From assembly GCA_029531795.1 (NCBI GenBank), contig JAPEIS010000005.1:301001-365000 (forward strand): DNA of 64,000 nucleotides. Reading direction: 5' to 3'. Below the pieces are notes generated by a model. That model saw only the letters and a program-made list of their open reading frames with translations. It did no database searches and had not been told where the DNA came from. Positions within the stretch are counted from its first letter, which is position 1. Every line of letters starts with the position of its first letter. Below are positions 46,240 through 58,208 of the stretch, in pieces. The position numbers and the translations under genes were made by a program. Origin of the DNA: Sclerotinia nivalis (lineage: Eukaryota > Ascomycota > Leotiomycetes > Helotiales > Sclerotiniaceae).

Positions 46240-47824
46240 GGATCCATCGAGGTCAAGTTCACTTATCTCTTAATATCATATCCAGTCTCAAGATTTTTAA
46301 AAAAGTGCTAATGGTCTCCAAATAACTGGCTCATGATTCAACATCCTTTTATATTATTCAATGAATAACAGCTCCGATTCCACCCACGGATACGAAAACC
46401 AAGCACTACCTACCTACCCGCCTACCTCAAGCCCTCGCAACGGCAGTAAAGGATAGACAACCCTTCGAATTCAGCACTACACGTCATTTATTTCTCAACG
46501 AGATCTACGCGCGAGAAATATCATATAAGCGTGGGAATCATGGAACTCGAATAGGATGTGCTATATATATTTACATCGGTGTTAATCATAAGCACCCGTA
46601 GGTCTCCCTGTATAATGATGCGGTATATATACCCAGATTATCATTTGCTGATATTCTAGCAAATAAGAAGTGAAATTGTACGGATTGGGATTATTGGATA
46701 GATAGGTAGGGTGGTAATCGAGGATTTTGAATAATCTATCGATCTAATATTTTTGGACTGGGGCACTGGGTTATTACCCAGCCCAATTCTGGAAACAGGT
46801 AGATCCAAAATTGTTGGAGGGGTGCATGCTCGTGCCCAATATTAACTTACTCTTACATGGGAAATTTAATCGCTCCTCGCGTGGGTAGATATAGTTTGCA
46901 ATATTTTAATATATAGTCAATCATTGGCTACCATTTCTTTGTAAGGAAAGAAACATTCATATTGGTCACGAACTTTATTCACCATAACGCATCCTACACA
47001 CTTAAAATCTTACCTTTCAATATCTAATTCTAACCCTCGTACTTGAATATACGTCCCGCGCGCTAGCACTAATAATCGGAATCTCGGATTAATCCACCAC
47101 CAAATCACATCTAAATATATATCCAATCAATCAATCCATAATTGTATCCCCAAAATCCTTTTTTATATACGGATATATAGGTAATCACAGAGAAATCATC
47201 GTAATCCGAACAAGGAATCTTGCGCGGGGTCTACCTGCTTGGAAATTGTGGATACTTTATCTTCTAGGATTTAGGATGTAAGATTTATGGGTAGATGGGT
47301 GGAGATTAGTGGGGCGGCGATGGGGAGTGGAGATGTGCTTCTTTCTGATCATGAATTACTGGTAAATGGGATGGGTATTGGAGTTGGAATTGAATTGCGC
47401 TGCGTGATGTGAGAAAGGCGGAGGTGGAGGACGGAGATTTCCTGATGATTAGATGGATATGTATGAGGAGTGTGTATTGGGAAATTGGGATTTTAGGATG
47501 GAGTGGAAAGGTGTATGCGCAAGAGGTCCGTCTGGATATATTCACAGAGTTTATCACAAAAGAAACAACCAAACTATGAAGGGTATTGTGATAGTGACCC
47601 ACGGTACCATCTACTTTGGAATCTAACGAGCTAAAAAAAAAATTATGAAGGTATTCAATGTTGAGGTGTTGCAAAGTCAGACGGACATAGCGACCGCATC
47701 CCACCTGCCTGCCCAATGGATAATAATCTCCATACGAAGTACTCACCACAGGAAAGAGTCAACATCAAAAAATTCAAATATGATATCAAACGGTCGGATT
47801 CAAACCAACATGTACATTGCGTAA
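46240..47824. other. Intergenic region before tRNA-Arg
   Basis: No gene supported. A minus-strand frame at 47306-47749 is composition-driven (serine/histidine from AT/GA-rich DNA). Tandem CCTACCTACCCGCCTACC lies near 46405-46425. Confidence 0.5.
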
Positions 47825-47896
47825 CTCCCTACACAGGACTCGAACCTGTAGCCTCAAGATTAGGAGTCTTGCACGCTACCATTGCGCCAGCAGGGA
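47825..47896 (-). tRNA. tRNA-Arg(CCU), no intron
   Basis: On the minus strand, acceptor TCCCTGC pairs with GTAGGGA (one G-U pair), discriminator G. The anticodon stem is CAAGA/TCTTG with loop CT-CCT-AA, giving anticodon CCU. The T arm is ACAGG-TTCGAGT-CCTGT. The gene is 72 nt long. Confidence 0.93.
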
Positions 47897-48251
47897 TATC
47901 ATGTGATTGTGAGATTGGGAAATTATATTAGTTTATTTAGTCCATGTTGGAGCTCTGCTGGAAACTTCGGATTTTTTCGCAACTTGTGTAGGTTTGAAAA
48001 TTATATATCAATTCATTAGGTGAGATTTTGGATCAGAAATTTTATATCATCGTGAACTTTACTTCAAGCTGCATCATTTGAGCATCTTAAATCTCGAAAA
48101 AGATATAGAGTCTCCCAGTCTATGTTGAGCAGAGATGAGTGTCTAATAAGACTAGAAGCGGGCTATTGCTGACTATCTAGGCATTGAGAACAAAAAGCAT
48201 AAACCCACTCAGATTGAAGCTGAGCTACATCGAAAAACCTACACATATTGA

Positions 48252-48323
48252 GAACCTCTCTATAGGAATCGAACCAATATCTCCGGAATCAGAATCCGAT
48301 GTGCTGATCATTATATTAAGTGA
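48252..48323 (-). pseudogene. Decayed tRNA-Gln(CUG)
   Basis: The minus strand reads AATGATCAGCAC, then the anticodon arm TCGGA-TTCTGAT-TCCGG (anticodon CUG), a variable loop, and ATTGG-TTCGATT-CCTAT as the T arm. Acceptor halves no longer pair: the 3' half would be AGAGAGG but the 5' half is TA-rich. A dead copy, possibly mutated by RIP with its surroundings. Confidence 0.65.
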
Positions 48324-48383
48324 TAAATCTCGGGGTAGTGAAATGTATATCATGTTAGATCCATGAGTGCTAGCGAATCATTC

Positions 48384-48725
48384 GGGGGTTTGGGGGTGTG
48401 TTTCTATGATATATATATATCAATACAATAACCCATTTAAAAAAAAAAAAAAAAAAAATCGAGTGTAGTGAGTTATGGGGGTTTGGGGGTGTGCCCTTAT
48501 GATAATTGATAATGAATGAATGACGCTCTGTTGATCCTTTGGGGGCCATTGCTGTGAAGGCAGACTATTTTCTTTATATCATTAATAAAATCGAACGCAG
48601 CGAGCTATAGGGGTTTGGGGGCTTGCCCCTATGATAATGAATCTTATAGCTGTTAAGTTAAGACCTACTCTACCAATAGTAAAAAAAAAATCAAATGTAG
48701 CGAGCTATGGGGATTTGGGGATTGT
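48384..48725 (+). repeat. Four dispersed copies of a G-rich short repeat
   Basis: Copies lie at about 48384-48412, 48457-48505, 48589-48640 and 48689-48726. The core is GGGG(G)TTTGGGGG followed by TTGCCCCTATGATAAT; the leading part is ATCGAACGCAGCGAGCTAT with transitions among copies. Three copies follow a run of A. GGGGG and CCCC can pair as a hairpin. Origin unknown. Confidence 0.75.
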
Positions 48726-49920
48726 ATAAAGATTGGCACGATAGCGCTAATATCTACATTTATTCGTAAGCATGTTTGCTTTCAAGACTGGATGGAGACT
48801 TGAGTGAGGATTGTTTAGATGGGAAGAGGAGAGTGAGTGGAGGTTCCCACGAAAAAAATAAATCTTCACAAGGCAAGCGAGAGGTGCCCCCTTTTTCTCC
48901 ACTTGCTCTATGGGGTCTTCTCCATTAATACCTACTTAGCAAAAGGAGAGAGAAAGGAAGGAAAGAAAGTCACGTTGGAAGCTCAAACTTAATCATCAAG
49001 AGTGATCATCACATGTTAAACATCCTATCCCACATCAACCATCCAATCACAATGGATCACTCATCACCCTGCATAATTTGTTGCATATCGTAAAAAGGGC
49101 GATGAAAGAGGGGCCTCCAGTTTTCCACCCAAAACGCCCTTCTTTACATTTCCAAGTAAACCTCCTCGTCCAATCCGATGATGTAGGTTCTGTGAGATGA
49201 TAAGATCATGTACTTCGACAAATTAGATATGCAATTTATCTCATCAAAATATGTATTCAAAGAATTTGAGTGGTTGTGATTATCGTAGTGTAACATTGCA
49301 TTGAAGATCCAAACAAAAAGAGTATTTGTTGCATCTCTACCTTTTTTTATTCTTTTATCATTCTTTTTTCATTCTTTTTTTCATTCTTTTTTTTCATTCT
49401 CCTTTAACCCTTCTTTTTGATTATCATTTCATCACTCATTATATCACCACCCAATTAAATCCATCCCACATCTTACAGACCAAATTTTCATATATGTTGC
49501 ACATCGCATTTTTGTTGCACATCATGATTCATGCAATAGCTAGAAAGGTCCGAGAGCCGAATGCTGAATAAAAAACGAAGATCCGAACATACCGCACACC
49601 GCCAACGAATCAAAAAGCAACAAACGAAGTATTTCCAAGAATTGGATCAGCAGACACGACAAGGATGATCATACATATCATGCATGGCAGAAACGTGAAA
49701 GCCACGCTCAGAATTTTAAGACGTGCAACAAAAATCGATCAAGGGAGGTTCGGGAGGTTGGAACGTGATTTTGGGGGAATGGTCATGAGGTTGTTTATGT
49801 AAGCAGGATTTTGAATTTCACAGGGGCTGATATCGATATCGATATTAATGTCCAGCGTCAAATTGTTTATATTTACAAAGTCGTTGAGCAAGGTCATCTT
49901 TGGCGAGAATTGCAATGGAA

Positions 49921-51308
49921 CTAGCCGTCCTCATATTGAGACGACAAATGCGGGATAAAGCTCTCATCTGTGACCATATCTTCAAGTCCAAAAAGTCGTT
50001 TGGATAACCGCGATTCATCTAAGTGGCCAACTACGAATGCCCTCACCCGCGCTAGTAGTTCATGTTCATCTAGGCCAGCTTTGAAGATATCGTAAAGATG
50101 CATTTGCGCGTTTCGTAAGGTGACGTGTTCACGTATTGATGGGGCTTTACTCATGCTGTAGTGTGCACACACGATGTTTTCAATTTGACTTCGAACACTC
50201 TAAATTCCAAGGCATTGACTTCATCGTTGATTTCTTTTACGTCGTTTATAAATTGAATGACGGTGCGAAGTCGGGCCGATATTTTTTATAATGTTGCATC
50301 TGTTGCTCGGATGCTTCCAGCTTCTGTTGCAAGGTAATGACTTCCGCTGCTAAAATGCGCCGAATTTTGAGCTCCTCATTAAGGGTGAAATTTTCCTTCT
50401 TTTGTATTTCAAACTTTTCAAGCAATTCTTGGTACTCTTGATCTTGAGATATCTTATCCTTAACTGCTTTGTTGTATTTGGATGCGAGCTTGACGGTCTC
50501 ATCTTTTTGTGCTTCAAGTAGATATTTACTAGTGGCGTGTAGGTTATCGAGGGCCTTCTTAGCTTCCGCTTCCTGTGAATCTCTGTGGCTGCAGACGATG
50601 CCGATGTCATTCTGTAACTTCTCGCACCTGTCATTCAATTCATTCCTTTCGCGAGTGATATTTTCAATGTAATGGCACACAGCTTGGAGCGTTTTGACCT
50701 CTGCTTCTAGAGCCTGAATATCCTTCTGTGCTTGGGCCACTTGCAGTTCCGCTTGACCTTGACTTCTTCTCCACGGCGCCTTGGCTTTCTTGCGGGCAAA
50801 TACGTTAAGTTGGTCTGACATGATCTGGCAATCGCTTTGTAGCTGTTTATATCTTTCGCGGGCATTATCTTTCTCTTTCTCGTCGGGGATATTCTCAGTC
50901 TGCAAAAGCCCATTAGTGGCGGAAGAGGAGACATGGTGTCAAATCTACGATTCGAAATAGGTTATGGGTGGCTGTGATGAGCTTACTGGGCCTTTGATAG
51001 ATTGTTTCCCGAGTTCGGTTTGTATTTGTTCGAGAATTATGCCTATCAATTCCATAGCTTGTCTGACGTATCCTTCATGTTGAAGGTTAAAGCCTTCCAT
51101 AGTCTCGAATGCCTCAGACCCCGTTTTGAATAGTCGCAGCTTTTGGGCACCGGAACCCTGTGACTTCCTTGAGCTCACAGTGCAGATTTTCAGGTTGAAG
51201 ATATCGCTCTACATATCTCAATCCAATTCGGTCGGTGGCGCTAATTTCGACATTCATGAAAGAGCCGTTTATGTCGTGGTCAAAGAGATGTAGAGGGCCA
51301 TCGCTCAT
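49921..51308 (-). CDS. Coiled-coil protein of unknown function, four exons, about 370 aa
   Basis: I do not recognise a family. From the ATG at 51308, exon 1 runs to a GTAGAG near 51214. After a 55-nt intron exon 2 begins GSGAQKLRL. It ends IKGP at a GTAAGC near 50987, and exon 3 begins TENIPDEKEKDNARER near 50899. All these joins keep frame. Exon 3 (about 210 residues) is a strong coiled coil rich in E/K/Q (AQAQKDIQALEAEVKTLQ, then LLEKFEIQKKENF). The last exon, from near 50205 to 49921 (KAPSIREHVTLRNAQMH, ending SQYEDG), is clear as a protein, but its join to exon 3 is uncertain: a weak GTCATT 5' site near 50249 would work. This could also mark a frameshift. A cytoskeletal or scaffold role is possible, not shown. 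Confidence 0.5.
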
Positions 51309-51669
51309 TCTTTGTTGGGATTCGACGAACAGAGCTAAGTTTCATGCATTAAGATCTGAATACACAACAAAGGACTATTAGTATGAATGAATCAAAATCA
51401 CACACATCATATGATGGAAATAGCCCCTAAATAAGTGATTAAATAAAAAAACTATGCTAAGAAAGAGCCTATCCTCCTGATACCCATTTATAGGATCACC
51501 ACAGCCTACTCCGGAGAGCTCTTTCTCAAACTCCAGTTTTCGCCCTTTTCGTGTGCATCAAGCCAGGTTTTAATCTTCCTCATTTGCCAGACACTATCGT
51601 AAGTTTATATAGTTTATTCAAAATCTGCTTTCTCTGTATTGTTTCTAAATTCTTTGATTCATAGCAATA
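51309..51669. other. Intergenic stretch
   Basis: AT-rich, no gene seen. Part of it may be the leader of the coiled-coil gene. Confidence 0.45.
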
Positions 51670-52190
51670 CAATATTCTCTATTCCCTTTAAAAAAGATCA
51701 CGTAGAATCGTCAACTCATACTTTAACAAATGCTTCCAATAGAGGTTACTAATGCCCTCATTATCAAACTCATTCTTTCAAAATTCACTGACGAATTCTT
51801 CGTTATTATCTGGGCTGTATAGATCCCTCATTGACTCCTCATTTCTATCCCTTCCCTTGAGAAATTCTGGAATGGAACACGACCTCCATAACGGTAATAT
51901 TGAGATACACTCCCAATCGATAATACCAGTAGTTTTTCTATCATCATCGATCAGAATGTTCTGTATAGATAAATCATTATAGAAGAATACACATTACTCT
52001 ATAATACTTTCATTAATAAAAAAGATACTTAGGAATAACTTAAATAATCTTTCAGTAAAGTCTTTAGTGTTCTACACATCTTCAATATTATCTTCATCTT
52101 CGGATATTTTGAGGATATTTTTTTAACCAATGAGAACAAAGATGAAGCGAGTATAAATCCAATCTTCGTTTTAATGAATAAACCTTTAAA
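51670..52190 (-). pseudogene. Relic of an APH-type phosphotransferase (kinase fold)
   Basis: On the minus strand the frame reads FFYNDLSIQNILIDDDRK, then GIIDWECISILPLWRSCSIP and EFLKGRDRNEE. These are the catalytic loop and Mg-binding DWE of fungal APH-family proteins. The catalytic-loop His usually found (HNDLS) is Tyr here (a C-to-T change would do this), while both Asp residues remain. A TGA cuts the downstream frame near 51755, and upstream stops occur at 51998 and further. The part beyond about 52000 is only vaguely recognisable. Family substrates are mostly unknown. The gene is dead and AT-enriched, as expected for RIP. Confidence 0.68.
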
Positions 52191-52406
52191 TACATCTTGT
52201 ATAATATAATCTTCCCAGAAGAAGATTGTTGAGATTATTTTACCCAGATCAGGCCGTAACAGGTGCCACGTGGGACAATTTGCTAATCCACAAACACAAG
52301 ACAGAAAGCATATTATTTCTAATCGGAGCCTACCTCAATCATTATCATTTCAAGTAGACTATTCGCCAAAATGCATGTCCCACGTGATTGTACCGCACTT
52401 CTATCT

Positions 52407-54226
52407 TTACAATTCTTGGTGAGTAGTTGTAGCAACCTTCTCCTCATCGCTCATCTTAATATCTTCAGGGCTCTCAGCATTGGCGAGGCCGAGCCTCTCG
52501 TTGATACTTTGCATTCTTGCTTTGTCTGCAGCCGCAATACTGTCAATGCTACCGCCAAAGTACACATCGAGTTCTTCCAATGTCTTGTCCTTTGTTTCGG
52601 GGAAGAATTTCCAGATGAAGAAACCACCCCCAGCACTAAATACAGCGAAGAAGATGTATGTACCGTACTTCATAGACTTCAGCATGTCTTTAGTGGTCAA
52701 GCCGATGACGAAGTTGAACATCCAGTTGGTAGATGCGACAAGAGAGACACCACGAGATCTAACGCTGGCCGGGAAGATCTCCTGAGCGAGAACCCAGGTG
52801 ACTGGTCCCCAAGAGTAGGCAAAGTTAATTGCAAATAACCAAATGAACACGATAGCGACCCATCCTTGTGTGACTGCAAGACCTTCATTAAGGTTCCATT
52901 GGTCTTCGTAAACACCTTCGATGGAAGCTACAATGATGTGGCAGATACACATACCGATGGCGCCAGCAACAAGGAAAGTCTTACGGCCGAATTTATCGAG
53001 GTACAGGACCGCCGGTAGAGTAAAGAGGACTTGCAAGATACCAGTGACTCCAGTAGCGAGAAGAGTGGTGGTAGTGCTGGAGAAGCCAAAGCTGGAGAAA
53101 ATCTGAGGAGCATAGTACAAAACGGCGTTAATACCAGTAAACTGTTGGAAAACCATCATAGCACATCCAAGGAAGATTCTCTTGAACACATGAGGTACGA
53201 ATAATGCTTTCCATGGGGCTAACATTCCACCATGTCCAATTTGCTCAGCTTGAGTCTCCTCGTCGAACATGACAGCCGCCTTAATTTCGAGGAATTCAGC
53301 TCGCAATAATGGGTCATTGGCGTCAAGGCGTCTGAGTTTGCAGAGGGATGCAATGGCTTCTTCTTCACGATGCTTCAGCATCAACCATCTAGGGGAGAAT
53401 GGGAAGAAAAACATTCCTATGAAAAGGGTCCATGCAGGGATCAATTGTAATGCCAATGGGACTCTCCAAGCAATTTGATTTTGACCGGTGCAAGGATGTC
53501 CGTGGTTCACGGCAGCATTATAAGTGCCATCAGGAAGATATGGGTCTGCGATACCCTCTGGCTTGCACTTGTTTCCACCAGAAAAGGAGAAACCGAAGTC
53601 AAGCCAGAAAGCAATGGTAGTTCCAATGGTAATGGAGAGTTGTTGAAGTGAAACCAAGGATCCTCTAAGTTCTGGGGGTGCAATTTCTGCTTGGTACAAT
53701 GGAATAACCATAGAGAACATACCAATACCCACACCACCAATGATACGGCCACCGAAGAAATATGATGGATTTTGTGCCCCAGTTTGAAGACCTGTACCGA
53801 GTGTGAAGATTAACACGGCAACCATCATACTGTATTTTCTTGAAATTTTATCCGCGAGATATCCGTTGAAAAGAGCACCGAACCATGCACCAAGTTCAAG
53901 GGAAGCAACGAGCCATCCTTGAAGTGTCGATGATGTGAGTGTTGGGAATTCGTTCTGGAAGTTCTCCATAACCAGGACTGGGGACATTACTCCTTGATCG
54001 TAACCTGTTATTGTGAGAATATTAGCCCAATGCTCAATTCCTTCGGCAGACAGGGGTGATGGAAATGATTGTACTCACCATACATCATACAACCCAATGA
54101 TGCGAACAAACATGTCATGAATACATAAGGATTCTTCAGCATGCCCATGAGACCATGGGCTTTTGCTGCATTCTGTCGAGCCACGAGCGACTGGCTCGGA
54201 GCCCCCTTTTCCGCCATGATGGCCAT
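52407..54226 (-). CDS. Sugar transporter of the MFS hexose/quinate type, 581 aa
   Basis: Imports monosaccharides or related polyols/quinate across the plasma membrane by proton symport. Exon 1 is 54226-54079 and exon 2 is 54004-52407. The 74-nt intron (GTGAGT to AACAG) rebuilds MMYGYDQGVMSPVLV. Family motifs are in order: GYLADKISRKYSM (GRR/K signature), GGRIIGGVGIGMFSMVIP, PLYQAEIAPPELRGSLVSLQQ, FFPFSPRWLMLK (PESPR-like), MVFQQFTGINAVLYYAP, YLDKFGRKTFL, GPVTWVLAQEIFPASVRSRG and FFPETKDKTLEELD. Twelve spans. The extracellular loop (GNKCKPEGIADPYLPDG) is long and has two Cys, as in a subgroup of fungal sugar transporters. A TATA-like GTATATATAT on the minus strand lies about 120 bp upstream. 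Which sugar is carried cannot be told. Confidence 0.93.
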
Positions 54227-57200
54227 GGTCGTCGGCGTGAAGATGGAATGAAAGCAAAATTGTAGAGAGGAGATGAAGGGAGGCGGGGCCCGATGGAGAT
54301 GGAATGAAGACGATCTGTGACAAGAAGAGAAGGGATAAAGAAGCCTTCATATATATACTCCGTACCTCCAACTATTTACAAGTTGTTCATGGAGGGTAAA
54401 GTATTTACCGCGGTGTTTCCTAATCAAGTTTAGACTTAACATTTTCAAAAAAAAACAGCCACCCTTTCAGCAAAATGATTCTCCCCACCCCGAAAGTGGA
54501 CGCCCTGGGGAAGGATGCCAAGCGTTAATTCCCAACTCATGGGTCATTTGTGTATGGACAGGATTTACGGAGGAATTGGGGAATCCTGAATAGCAGGCGA
54601 TGATCTCCGTCCTACTTGTCCGCTTCCTCCTCGGGGTAGGTGGCCAATAGCTCGAATTGTAGTTTGACAATGAAAGCCTAGGAGGTCTGGGTCGAAGTCC
54701 ACTGCTGGACATGCTATCCCTTTTAGACTGGACCTTGCGTCCATTCTCTTTTCTCCAGCAGAAAGCTACTTTTTGGTTTTGAACTAAGAACTGGCGCGAC
54801 CGCCTTCAGGGAGTAACAAATTTTAACCTAGGATGTTACCGCTGCATCATGTGCCAGGGCTGCGGAACAACGAAAGGTAAGGACTGTGTTGTAGCACAAT
54901 CAGTGATGGAGTCCAAGACCTTGGTTTGTTAACCGACAGACTGGTTCCGCAAGCCACCCGTCGACAAGCGAGCTGCTGGCCATCGAAATATCGTCAAGCT
55001 CTGCTTGGTTGCTTGGCTTTCAACGACATTGAAGAAATAAGCGCAAGTATCGAAGATGTTCTACGATGGACATCGAAGACTTCGACCCCTTCAGCTAATC
55101 CTAATGATTGTGCTGCTTACTCATGATCAAGCAATATTTATAAGTCCGCCAAACTCCGCATTTACGAGTTGTCATCGTCTGACAACGTTTTGCGGGCGGT
55201 GGGAGAAATGGACTCCATAGCTATTCGGCTCTTTCTCTCCAGATGGAGAGGCTTCCAACCCCGAGGTTCGTCGCGGTGGAGAAACCCCAACATAACTCTG
55301 TATGGATGATAGAGTGAGGAGAAATCGGATCCTGTGCGTGCTGCAAGGTAAAAGCCCTTCTAGTGCGTGTTTGGTAATTCTATCGATATCGTTTTCGTGA
55401 CAAATCCTAGTTCCAGTGGGGATGTTGTGGTGGGGACACCCATAGAATGGAGATGAGATTGATCCAATTTTCTTTTTCCGACTTTTCAGTAAATAAAGGG
55501 GCTCAGATCAATACCAGCTCTAGGTTTTCAAGAATTTGTCAATCAGATGATTCTATTCCAACAAGAGACCATCCTACCAGCATCACACAAATAAACGCTG
55601 AATCCTGACTCCTGAGCCTGAGCTCATCAAGATGTAATTAGTAAATGCTGAATGGTGAATGTGAAATAATGAGCGTAGAATTTTGAAATTGCTTCATTCA
55701 GTTTTTCTCGGTTCCGAGAATATTAATGGGATATTAAGATCAACATTCGAGCATTCTGACAGCTTGACAGCAATGCATGCGTGGCACAACCAATTGACCT
55801 AACTAAATTCTTTCCTATCACGAAATAACAACAACCTACCAAATCACCAACTATAAAAAGATTTTTCTATAAATTCCTGTATCGAGGCAACGTTAACCAA
55901 CCACCCGCCTTACGCCCCTTCGAATATTAATTGCTGAAACGGCAACTGAACAGCTCTTATTCATTCCTGGGGATAAAAGCGAAATCCGATATTTAACCGA
56001 CTGTCAATCAACCTTAGATACAAAATGTTAACCCCAAATTGGAGAACCCCGTGTTTGTGTTTGTGCCGATATCCGCTCACGTCGCCTTACGAGGTTCTCA
56101 CAAATCCCAATGAATCAACAAACCCAACATCCATTATCTATTTCTACAATTCCATTCAATAAGCGCAACAGAAGGCCCGATAGGCTTTCGGATTAGACAG
56201 CTTGCTGGAAACAAAACGGTAATAACTTTCCCATCTATGGTAGTGGGCTCTAAATTGCCAAAGCGGGTACGCGTCAGCGGAATCTGGAGTCTCCAGGTTC
56301 GAGTTAGTAAGAGTGAGGGTGTGAGGAGATTGGAGATGGGAATGGTGCTCCGCATGGAGATTGGTGACGCGAATCGAGTAGCATGAGAACTTATGCGTAA
56401 GCCCGCTAGCTCACTGCAGAAAGTACATCATGGGGAAGTGTCACAGTATGGTTGGTGACTGGCTTTCATCCCGCATATATAGTACGTTCTCGTACCGTCT
56501 TCTCCCGTGCGAGTTGCAGGATCTATCGGCTATACGGCTAGAATTAGAGTCTGTCACTTGCTAGGATTGATTAAACAAGGCCAACTTGACTTCCTTCGCA
56601 TTTGGTTCTGAATCTTTATTTCATAGTATTTCTCATCAATGAGATTGGACAAGATATCCGATTCATTGTTCTAGTGAACAATTGGTAAGTTTTCAAGGTA
56701 TCATCGACACTGATAAGCCTAGTGGTTCAGACGACGTCATGATTTATGTCAATCTTACATCCTGTCAGGCAACATGATATACCCTTCAGAATCCTGAGTG
56801 GGTTAACTGGTATAGTAGGTCAAGCATAAAACCAAAGGATGAATCTGGGTTCTGCGTAGTTGCGCAAAATCGGTCCTTTTACCAGATCTGCTTCAATATT
56901 CATAAATTGGGTAAGATGAAAAATTACTATCGGTAGAGGCGTTTCCTCCTCTAAAAGGATGTCATCTGCCAAGCACGATAGTACCAATTATTCTACGTCG
57001 TGCAGATACTGTGATTCGGTTTATGGCACCATCCGGCGCTACACTTTTTAGCCCTAAAGGCACGGGGGAATATTAACAGACACGAGGTTGGGCTAACAGC
57101 TATTTGCACAAAAATACTGTATTTCATGCACTTATCCATGTCTGGCCAACTTGTATGTAGGTGGGATATTTCGGCTTTGTCGATGGATCATTGATGGCAA

Positions 57201-58208
57201 GAAATGATAAAATTTCTATTCTCTAATTTTTCCAGAGTGTCAGCACAACCGTTAAAAAACTCAGGTGTACTTATCTCCAAGCGTTCCGAGAAGATGGATA
57301 TATCAAGAGCCGTCTGCTCCAGAGCGATGTAATACTTACAAACAAGTAGGAAGACAACTCTGCGGACGCTAATTTAGTGATTGGAAGCACTATACACACG
57401 TTCTGCTCATCATCTTCCACAATATTCGGCTAGCAATAGTGCAGTCTACCAGTCTCATTCTACATGTCTCAATCTATACCAGAGCTAGAATCTGTTTCTA
57501 GCCTGGGATTAAGGTTTGAAGAAATTGTTGTCGTTGTAGAAAATCCATGTTAGATATGTAACGAACCCCCAGAATCCAATTAAAGGAGGAAGAAGTTGCG
57601 TCGTTTGGAGAAGGTTCCAATTCCAAATGTGCAACAAAAGGTTCAAATCCGAATAGAGAAAGATATGGCTACAGTGTTTGTAGAAAAACGATGTCTCGAT
57701 ATCTGGGAAATGTTTCCCCATAGTCGTAATTCCTTAGGATTTAGTACCCACCGAGCAGTTTTATAGGAAATGGTGGATCTGGGTTTGTGCTTACTTGAAT
57801 GACAGCAGATAGGTGAGATTCATGGTGATAGGTATCTTTTGGGATCATCATAAACATTCACAACACGACGTTCGTTTTATTAGTATCTGACAAATTGTGA
57901 AATATGGTGGTAATGAATTCAAGGTCTGGGGAGATTTTGGCTGTCTTGCGCATATCTGGGGATTAGATTTCCTCCAGGGTGTACGAGTGAGCTTTCTTGA
58001 TAAAAATATTTTTTTATAATGGAAAAGCATTTTGTCTCAAGAGCGCTTATAGAATAAATAGTTCGTTCATTATTCAGCGGAAACATTCGAGAAGTAGCAC
58101 AGAAAGAAGAATAACATCTAAAACCATTGCGCATATCATTGCATCACTTTCCGCCCTACCATAAGTCCCACACACTCTGACCCACAAAACCTAACCTTAA
58201 CATTCTTT
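54227..58208. other. Long intergenic region
   Basis: No gene supported. Frames at 54926-55126 and 57509-57721 are short and motif-free. The stretch next to 54226 holds the sugar-transporter promoter, with CCCCAC/CCCC patches near 54485 that could be CreA-type sites; this is only a motif match. The rest is mixed sequence without repeats of note. Confidence 0.5.
54347..54358 (-). promoter_or_regulatory. TATA-like element of the sugar transporter gene
   Basis: The minus strand reads GTATATATATG about 120-130 bp upstream of the start codon at 54226, a usual distance for a fungal TATA box. Confidence 0.45.

Larger units (their letters stand above)
47897..49920. other. Repeat-rich stretch without protein genes
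   Basis: Holds the tRNA-Gln relic and four G-rich repeat copies listed separately. A run of A (about 19) lies at 48440-48458, and a (TTCTTTTTTTCA)-type repeat at 49345-49400. A plus-strand frame at 49326-49571 is a product of that T-rich repeat. No protein gene supported. Confidence 0.55.

Noticed and set aside
47306..47749. Minus-strand frame of 147 codons
   Set aside because: Biased Ser/His content from simple sequence, with no domain.
57509..57721. Minus-strand frame of 70 codons
   Set aside because: Too short and motif-free to support.
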